Below, in pieces: positions 58,809-64,000 of a DNA stretch of 64,000 nt. The first letter of the stretch is position 1. Each line of letters opens with the position of its first letter. The notes under the pieces are model-generated. The model saw only the letters and a list, made by a program, of their open reading frames with translations. It was not told where the DNA came from and searched no databases. The stretch is from NCBI GenBank assembly GCA_003573975.1, contig AP018533.1, positions 744,001 to 808,000 of the forward strand. The letters are read 5' to 3'. Source of the stretch: Clostridiales bacterium CCNA10 (GTDB lineage Bacteria; Bacillota; Clostridia; Oscillospirales; Oscillospiraceae). The translations under genes and the position numbers were made by a program.

Positions 58809-59515
58809 CCGTACATACAGCGGACGCAGGACTGGGTACCCCGGAACACGGTTCTGCCCTCAGGGGCGTGAAAGATTTCCTGCCAGACGCTTTCTTCGGT
58901 GGCGGCTGCCAAGTCGAAATGGTGATGGAGCGACCCAACAGATACGCCACAGATACGCCGTGGGCCGCTGTCTGCTGCTCTGTATCGGCTGCACTGCCTT
59001 TGGCCGGTTCCGTCGTGTGGCCCTTGGCCCAGGAGTGCATGGAATTGGCGCCGAAAGACGGGTTTACTCCTCCGTGTCATTTAGAAGCAGCAAAAAGCGT
59101 TCCACGAACTTGTTCGGTCCCTTCTTTTCCTTCTCTGTTAAGGGTCTTCCCAGGCTTTCCGCTGATGCTCGCTGAAAGCCCTCTGCCACTTTCGTTTTTA
59201 TTCACCCTTGCTGTCTTCCTTCAAAGAATTTCTTGTTGCACCCATTGTATCATCGGCGCTCTCTCATTGCAGGAACCTTGTCTACCGGGCCACAGACTCC
59301 AGCACCAAGACAGTCAGGGTATTTTTGCGCCCCAGGATCCGGGCCAAAGGGTGGCTTGCGGGATAGCCAGGGAAATATTAAGGAAAACTTAACATTGACC
59401 TGCTGGGTCCTGTGCTATACTACAAAAAGACATGCTACGTCTATCGGAAGGGCACAGCAGGAAAAAATGAAATACAGCTTTGGCGTAAATAGGAAGAAAT
59501 ACGGCGAAATAATAG
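58809..59515. other. Gene-poor region with a possible TetR remnant
   Basis: No intact gene is supported. On the minus strand, 58956-58912 encodes GVSVGSLHHHFDL, similar to the recognition helix of TetR regulators, but no start, no continuous frame and no C-terminal domain accompany it. TTGACC (59395) and TATACT (59416) form a weak plus-strand promoter candidate with a 15-bp spacer. Confidence 0.35.
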
Positions 59516-59544
59516 TTGAAAACCGCCGCATGAGCCGTTATAAT
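59516..59544 (+). promoter_or_regulatory. Promoter of the mreB-type gene
   Basis: TTGAAA (59516-59521), 17-bp spacer, TATAAT (59539-59544), 77 bp before ATG 59622. Confidence 0.75.
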
Positions 59545-59621
59545 GAAAAATAGCAGCGATATAACAAGGGACCGGCCCGGGATCACCAGGCCGGGAATGA
59601 AAATAGATAAGGTGGAAGGCT

Positions 59622-60656
59622 ATGTTTAATCTGTTCAGTAAGGACATTGGGATCGATCTGGGTACTGCTTCCGTTCTGGTATACATCAAAGGCAAGGGCG
59701 TGGTCCTGCGGGAACCCTCGGTGGTGGCTATGGATAAGAATACCGGCAAGCTGCTGAAGGTAGGCACCGACGCCCAGGCAATGCTGGGCCGCACCCCTGG
59801 GAATATCGTGGCCATGCGCCCTCTGCGGGAGGGTGTGATCTCCGACTATGACATGACGGAGCGGATGCTGAAGGAGTTTATTAAGAAGGTGACTACCTTC
59901 TCTCTGTTTAAGCCCCGCCTGCTCATCTGCGTGCCCTCCGGCATCACCGAGGTAGAGGAGCGCGCTGTGGTGGACGCCGGCATCCAGGCGGGCGCCCGCC
60001 GGGCCTATCTGATCGAGGAGCCCGTGGCCGCCGCCATTGGCGCCGGCATCGACATCACCAAGCCGGACGGACACATGGTGGTGGACATCGGCGGCGGCAC
60101 CGCCGACATCGCGGTGATCTCCCTGGGCGGCGTGGTGGAGTCCGCCTCCATCAAGATCGCCGGCGACAAGTTTGACGAGGCTGTGGTCAAGTATATCCGC
60201 AAAAAGCACAATGTCCTCATCGGCGACCGCACTGCTGAGGAGCTGAAGATGTCCATCGGCTGCGTGTTCCCCCGGCCGGAGGAGGTCACCATGGAGATCA
60301 AGGGCCGCTGCCTGATGACCGGCCTGCCCCGGGTGTTCTCTGTCTCCTCCAGTGAAATGATCGAGGCCTTTGAAGAGGTCTCCAGCCGGATCCTGGAGGC
60401 CATCCACGGGGTGCTGGAGCGCACGCCCCCGGAGCTGGTGGCCGACATCTCCACCAACGGCATCGTGATGACGGGCGGCGGTTCTCTGCTGTGGGGCTTT
60501 GACAAGCTGATCGAGTCCCACACCGGAATTGAGACCCATGTGGCGGAAGACGCCATCTCCTGTGTGGCCGAGGGTACCGGCAAGAGCCTGGACAGCCTGG
60601 ACCAGATGCAGGACGGGACTATGAACCTGTCCCGGCGCAAGCAGATGAATTACTGA
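59622..60656 (+). CDS. mreB: MreB/Mbl-type rod-shape actin homologue
   Basis: A 344-aa bacterial actin. Phosphate 1 is KDIGIDLGTASVLVYIKGKGVVLREPS (residues 7-33), the connecting region is LICVPSGITEVEERAVVDAGIQAGA, phosphate 2 is VVDIGGGTADIAVISLGG and the adenosine motif is VMTGGGSLLWGFDKL. It directs lateral cell wall synthesis on the inner membrane face. It is not accompanied by mreC/mreD, so it is more likely an Mbl/MreBH-like paralogue; MreB versus Mbl cannot be settled by eye. Confidence 0.93.
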   Translation: MFNLFSKDIGIDLGTASVLVYIKGKGVVLREPSVVAMDKNTGKLLKVGTDAQAMLGRTPGNIVAMRPLREGVISDYDMTERMLKEFIKKVTTFSLFKPRLLICVPSGITEVEERAVVDAGIQAGARRAYLIEEPVAAAIGAGIDITKPDGHMVVDIGGGTADIAVISLGGVVESASIKIAGDKFDEAVVKYIRKKHNVLIGDRTAEELKMSIGCVFPRPEEVTMEIKGRCLMTGLPRVFSVSSSEMIEAFEEVSSRILEAIHGVLERTPPELVADISTNGIVMTGGGSLLWGFDKLIESHTGIETHVAEDAISCVAEGTGKSLDSLDQMQDGTMNLSRRKQMNY

Positions 60657-60664
60657 TCCGACCC

Positions 60665-60694
60665 GGGCTCCGGCGTGTTGCCGGAGCCCTTTTT
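60665..60694 (+). terminator. Terminator after mreB
   Basis: GGGCTCCGGC, loop GTGTT, GCCGGAGCCC, TTTTT. Confidence 0.92.
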
Positions 60695-60711
60695 GACAGG
60701 AGGAGACAAAT

Positions 60712-61056
60712 ATGCTGTTTATCTGTTACCCCAAATGCACCACCTGCCAGAAGGCCAGAAAGTGGCTGGATCAGCAGGGGGTGTCCTACACGCTGAGGGA
60801 CATCAAGGAGGACCGCCCCACCCGGGAAGAGCTGAGCGCGTGGTGGAAGGCCAGCGGACTGCCGCTGAAAAAGTTTTTCAATACCTCCGGGCAGCTGTAT
60901 AAGTCCCTGGGACTGAAGGACCGCTTGAAAGATATGACGGAGGAGGAGCAGCTGACCCTGCTGGCCACGGACGGGATGCTGGTCAAGCGGCCGGTCCTGG
61001 TGGACGGGGACCGGGTTCTGGTGGGCTTCCGGCCAGAAGAATGGGAGAAAAAATAA
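60712..61056 (+). CDS. ArsC/Spx-family protein
   Basis: A 114-aa thioredoxin-fold protein. MLFICYPKCTTCQKARKWLDQQG gives a CTTC motif at residues 9-12 near the N-terminus, and KDRLKDMTEEEQLTLLATDGMLVKRPVLVDGDRVLVGFRPEEW is the conserved second half with the RP motif. This subgroup (YffB/Spx/MgsR-like) includes regulators as well as reductases; without the triad of true arsenate reductases I call only the family. SD AGGAGGAG is upstream. Monocistronic between terminators. Confidence 0.88.
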   Translation: MLFICYPKCTTCQKARKWLDQQGVSYTLRDIKEDRPTREELSAWWKASGLPLKKFFNTSGQLYKSLGLKDRLKDMTEEEQLTLLATDGMLVKRPVLVDGDRVLVGFRPEEWEKK

Positions 61057-61105
61057 AAGAGCTGCCTGCCACACAGAAGAGGAAATTGGATAATATGAAT
61101 AAAAG

Positions 61106-61142
61106 GAGCGCGGCCCCTGCAAAAACAGGACCGCGCTCTTTT
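61106..61142 (+). terminator. Terminator after the ArsC/Spx-family gene
   Basis: GAGCGCGG pairs with CCGCGCTC, with an inner CCTG/CAGG stem, followed by TTTT. Confidence 0.88.
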
Positions 61143-61450
61143 GAACGTTGAATAGGAAAAATGTTTTTTGACCACAGAACAGCGGTTCCGGTCCGCAGGT
61201 GGGCGGTTTTGAGGGAGTAGGTCCGGCGGCAGAGGGGCGGCGGGCCCGGAAGGAACAGGAGCCGGGGACCGGCCGGAGGATAGCAGATATAGGGCTGGAC
61301 AGGAAAAATGAATAATTATGCTAAAATTATTAATAATTTTGCAACAAAATTTTTTGCAATTTTCCCTTTCTTTTTTTTCAATTTTATGGTATGATTGGCT
61401 AAACGAAACAAAGAAAGTCGGAAGGCTTCTGTGCAGTTGTGACATGATGC
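61143..61450. other. Intergenic region without recognised gene
   Basis: A GC-rich half (61180-61290) then a very AT-rich half (61310-61400) between two convergent transcripts. Nothing further recognised. Confidence 0.5.
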
Positions 61451-62356
61451 TCAAAATGAGGCGCTGATTCCCCCCTTGCATGGAAGGTTTTCCCTGGCCC
61501 ACTGCTTGGCGTGTTCAACGAATAACCGTGTAATAGTCGAGGGCGGAACGTCTTTCTTGACTGCGATCCCAATGTCCCGCACCTGCGGGATGTCGAATTT
61601 TTTGGGGCAGATGTGATAGCGGTTTGGGTGGAGCATCAGCTCATGGACCACGCTGATCCCCAGTCCGCACTCCACCATGGACAGGATGGCATAATCGTTG
61701 CTGACCTCATACCGGATGTTGGGTTTCTGCTGAAGATGGTCCAGGAACTTGGTGATCTCATAGTCCTGCTCCTCCTTCAGGTTGATGAAGTCCTCGCTGG
61801 ACAACCGCTCAATGGGATAGACCGGGGCGTCGGCCAGCGGGTGGTCCTCCGGAAGGATGGCTACCAGGGTGTCTTGAAGCAGGAAGGAGGCGTCCAGGTC
61901 GTTGGCGGCCGGCAGGCTGACAAAACCGCAGTCCACCAGGCCCCGCCTCAGCCAGTTGGTGATCTGGTTGTACTCCCCGTTGATGAGCTGAAAGTCGATG
62001 TGGGGGTACTGTTCATGGAAGGCTTTGATCATCTGGGGCAGGCGGCCGCTGGAGATGCTGGAGAAGGCCCCTACCCGGATGGAGCCGGAGCTGAGTCCGT
62101 GGAGCTCTGAGATGGCGTAGTTGAGATCCTCGTAGTCCTTGCAGATGGCCTGTAGCTTGGGGAGAATGGTGAGGCCCTCGGAGCTGATCTCGATCCCGGA
62201 GCGGTTTCGGGTCAGCAGCGTGACCCCCCAGGAGTCCTCCAGATCGGCAATCATCCGGCTGATGGCGGACTGGGTGTAGCCAAGCTGAGAGGCGGCGTGG
62301 GTGATGCTTCCGGTCTCAATGGTTTTGAGATAGGCGATGTATTTTCGGATGCTCAT
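61451..62356 (-). CDS. LysR-family regulator divergent from argC
   Basis: A 301-aa regulator. ATG 62356 is preferred to the frame start at 62404; AAGGAG lies about 11 nt upstream. The HTH is at residues 1-60 (GSITHAASQLGYTQSAISRMIADLEDSWG); the effector domain starts near 90 (GSIRVGAFSSISSGRLPQMI). It is divergent from argC with 240 bp between, and repeats in that interval could be its sites. The effector is unknown; control of arginine biosynthesis by a LysR protein, instead of ArgR, is suggested only by position. Confidence 0.9.
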   Translation of the reverse strand: MSIRKYIAYLKTIETGSITHAASQLGYTQSAISRMIADLEDSWGVTLLTRNRSGIEISSEGLTILPKLQAICKDYEDLNYAISELHGLSSGSIRVGAFSSISSGRLPQMIKAFHEQYPHIDFQLINGEYNQITNWLRRGLVDCGFVSLPAANDLDASFLLQDTLVAILPEDHPLADAPVYPIERLSSEDFINLKEEQDYEITKFLDHLQQKPNIRYEVSNDYAILSMVECGLGISVVHELMLHPNRYHICPKKFDIPQVRDIGIAVKKDVPPSTITRLFVEHAKQWARENLPCKGGISASF

Positions 62357-62439
62357 AGTGATAACAAATCTCCTTGTGTGATAGGATGGACAGGAACAGA
62401 ACATTCCGGAATGGAATGAGAAGCAGAAAAAAGAATTTC

Positions 62440-62468
62440 TTGTACAATCTGCCTATTGATTATATAAT
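62440..62468 (+). promoter_or_regulatory. Promoter of argC
   Basis: TTGTAC (62440-62445), 17-bp spacer, TATAAT (62463-62468). GGAATGGAAT is present upstream at 62408-62417, following the palindrome ATTCCGGAAT, and again in the leader at 62541-62550. Confidence 0.75.
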
Positions 62469-62596
62469 ATGACTCAAGAAAATTCAACAGAATCCATACC
62501 GGATATTCAAAAAAGTTTTAGAATTCCGATGTAGATTGCTGGAATGGAATCTCGCGCAAGTAGTATAGGCCAATAACAAAAAGGAGGAATCGTGTC

Positions 62597-63670
62597 ATGA
62601 TCCGTTTTTCCATCTGTGGTGCCGCCAGCTATGCCTGTGGTGAACTGCTCCGCCTTATGGTGAACCATCCCGAGACCCAGGTCGCCCACCTGGCCGACAG
62701 CTTCGCCGCCGGCCGCAGGATTCAGGATGAGCATCCCGCGCTGATGGGCTTCTACGATCAGGAGATCCTGCCCCTCAACGACGAGACCATCGCCCAGATC
62801 GTAGAGGACAGCGACGTGGTCTTTACCGCTGTGGACGCTGGTACCGTGTGCGGCATTGCGGAGAAGGTCCTGGCCGGCGGAAAGAAGTTCATCGACTTTG
62901 GCGCGGATATCCGCTTCCGTGACGCGAAGGTGTGGGAGAAGTGGTACCATCTGGATCACCCCAACTATGAGATGACCAAGGAGGCTGTCTACTGCATCCC
63001 CGAGATCCAGCGCGATCTGGCCAAGGGCAAGAGCCTGATCTCCAACCCCGGCTGCTATCCCACCGCCACCACTCTGGGCCTGTACCCCGCCCTGAAGGAG
63101 GGGCTGGTGGTGGAGAACACCATCGTCGTGGACGCCAAGAGCGGCTACACCGGCGCCGGCCGCCGTCCCGCCCCCAACAAGCTCCTGGCTGAGGCCAGCA
63201 ACAGCTTCTGCGCCTATGCTCTGGGCGGCAGCCACCGCCACACCCCCGAGATCGAGCAGAACATCGCCTACCTCACCGGCAAGGATCTGATGAAGTCCGA
63301 GACCTGGCAGTTCATCAACTTCCAGCCCCACCTGACTCCCCAGATCCGCGGTATTGAGGTCACCATCTATGCCACCCTGAACAAGGACGTCACCAACGAC
63401 GAGCTGTACGAGATCTATCAGCGCTACTACAAGGACGAGTACTTTGTCCGCGTGTTCCCCGCCAGCAAGCCCGTCCAGACCAAGTGGACCGCCGGCACCA
63501 ACCTGTGCTGCATGACGCCCACCTACGACGCCCGCACCAAGCGCCTGCTGGTCAGTTCTGTCATCGACAACATCGGTAAGGGCGCCGCCGGTCAGGCCAT
63601 CCAGAACCTGAACATCATCTTCGGCCTGGATGAGACCACCGGCCTGAAGATCGCCCCCATGTATCCCTGA
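62597..63670 (+). CDS. argC: N-acetyl-gamma-glutamyl-phosphate reductase
   Basis: A 357-aa NADPH-dependent dehydrogenase of arginine/ornithine biosynthesis. The nucleotide domain starts FSICGAASYACGELLRLMVNHPE; the active Cys is in SNPGCYPTATTLGLYPAL near residue 152. VDAKSGYTGAGRRP and YALGGSHRHTPEIEQ (catalytic His) follow, then GTNLCCMTP. SD AAAAGGAGGAATCGTGTC precedes the ATG. It is 73 bp upstream of argJ, forming the start of an arg operon. Confidence 0.97.
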   Translation: MIRFSICGAASYACGELLRLMVNHPETQVAHLADSFAAGRRIQDEHPALMGFYDQEILPLNDETIAQIVEDSDVVFTAVDAGTVCGIAEKVLAGGKKFIDFGADIRFRDAKVWEKWYHLDHPNYEMTKEAVYCIPEIQRDLAKGKSLISNPGCYPTATTLGLYPALKEGLVVENTIVVDAKSGYTGAGRRPAPNKLLAEASNSFCAYALGGSHRHTPEIEQNIAYLTGKDLMKSETWQFINFQPHLTPQIRGIEVTIYATLNKDVTNDELYEIYQRYYKDEYFVRVFPASKPVQTKWTAGTNLCCMTPTYDARTKRLLVSSVIDNIGKGAAGQAIQNLNIIFGLDETTGLKIAPMYP

Positions 63671-63743
63671 TCCCTCCGGGAGGATTTCAGTCACCCTGTG
63701 AGAACTGCCCGTCCGGTCTGGACGGAAGAAAGGAAGGACATTT

Positions 63744-64000
63744 ATGGCATATAAACTGATCGAGGGCGGCGGCGTTACCACACCCCAGGGCTTTCTGGCA
63801 GGAGCCTGCTATGTGGGCGTAAAGAGCCGGAAGAGTGAGAAGCCTGACGTGGCCATCATTTATTCTGAGCAGCCCGCTTCCTGCGCGGCCATGTTCACCA
63901 CCAATAAATTCTGCGCCGCTCCGGTCATTCTGGACCGTGAGATCCTGAAGAAGGGTAAGGCCCGCGCCGTGGTCATCAACAGCGGCAACGCCAACGCCGC
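63744..64000 (+). CDS. argJ: Bifunctional ornithine acetyltransferase/N-acetylglutamate synthase, N-terminal part
   Basis: The frame starts at ATG 63744 (SD AAGGAAGGACATTT) and runs off the window. GGVTTPQGFLAGACYVGVK, then AAMFTTNKFCAAPVILDRE and AVVINSGNANA match the ArgJ N-terminal domain. ArgJ transfers the acetyl group between N-acetylornithine and glutamate. The autoproteolytic Thr region lies beyond the window. Confidence 0.95.
   Translation, partial: MAYKLIEGGGVTTPQGFLAGACYVGVKSRKSEKPDVAIIYSEQPASCAAMFTTNKFCAAPVILDREILKKGKARAVVINSGNANA

Noticed and set aside
1-64000. CRISPR arrays or rRNA genes
   Set aside because: No regularly spaced repeat-spacer series and no rRNA-like sequence was seen on reading through the window.

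Overview
The window looks like chromosome from a gut-type, spore-forming, GC-rich Firmicute of the Oscillospiraceae (Flavonifractor/Lawsonibacter/Intestinimonas-like). The evidence is sporulation genes (yabP, yabQ, spoVAC, an alpha/beta SASP), SD-rich start sites, a citrate lyase cluster, an FMN-riboswitch-controlled ribU, and many Clostridia-type mobile-element genes. The genus is an inference from gene style, not from a marker gene.

Region 1 (1-13.5 kb) is part of an integrative element. After a truncated HipA-like kinase comes a minus-strand operon (7154 to 389). It encodes a resolvase-like protein without the catalytic serine, a full-length large serine recombinase, two proteins that repeat the recombinase's C-terminal domain, and two ParB-like proteins; the first ParB-like gene is split by an IS30-family element. 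Two Xre regulators sit at 7.3-8.2 kb. To their right, a plus-strand operon of overlapping genes (8336-12612) contains two metallophosphoesterase genes, each broken by one in-frame TGA. Related palindromes lie upstream of both operons.

Region 2 (13.7-25.2 kb) is a second mobile layer: a tyrosine integrase, two more IS30 copies, and between them an AT-richer metabolic island (17.5-22.8 kb). The island holds a PrpR-type sigma-54 activator, a consensus -24/-12 promoter, an NhaC-like permease and an opine-dehydrogenase-family enzyme. It ends at the 3' half of a tRNA-Met gene, a probable attachment site, followed by a superoxide dismutase gene that has lost its 5' end.

Region 3 (25.4-30.1 kb) is a signalling locus: a TctC-type binding lipoprotein, a dCache hybrid histidine kinase, a small DHp-like protein without the phospho-accepting histidine, and a divergent OmpR-type response regulator.

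Region 4 (30.2-40.5 kb) holds citDEFC plus a fused citX-citG, an M20 amidohydrolase with a YfcC-type permease, and two tandem LysR regulators. Region 5 (40.7-54.9 kb) is mostly housekeeping: ychF, ldh, a DUF3870/D-aminoacylase/NhaC-like permease cluster paralogous to the island permease, yabP-yabQ-divIC, an S1-domain protein, an amidohydrolase, hpf, and a polar amino acid ABC transporter. Region 6 (55-64 kb) has an unidentified long structured hairpin, a SASP gene, ribU, a PPTase, spoVAC, a decayed DUF2871 gene, an mreB-type gene, an ArsC/Spx-type protein, and a LysR gene divergent from argC-argJ.
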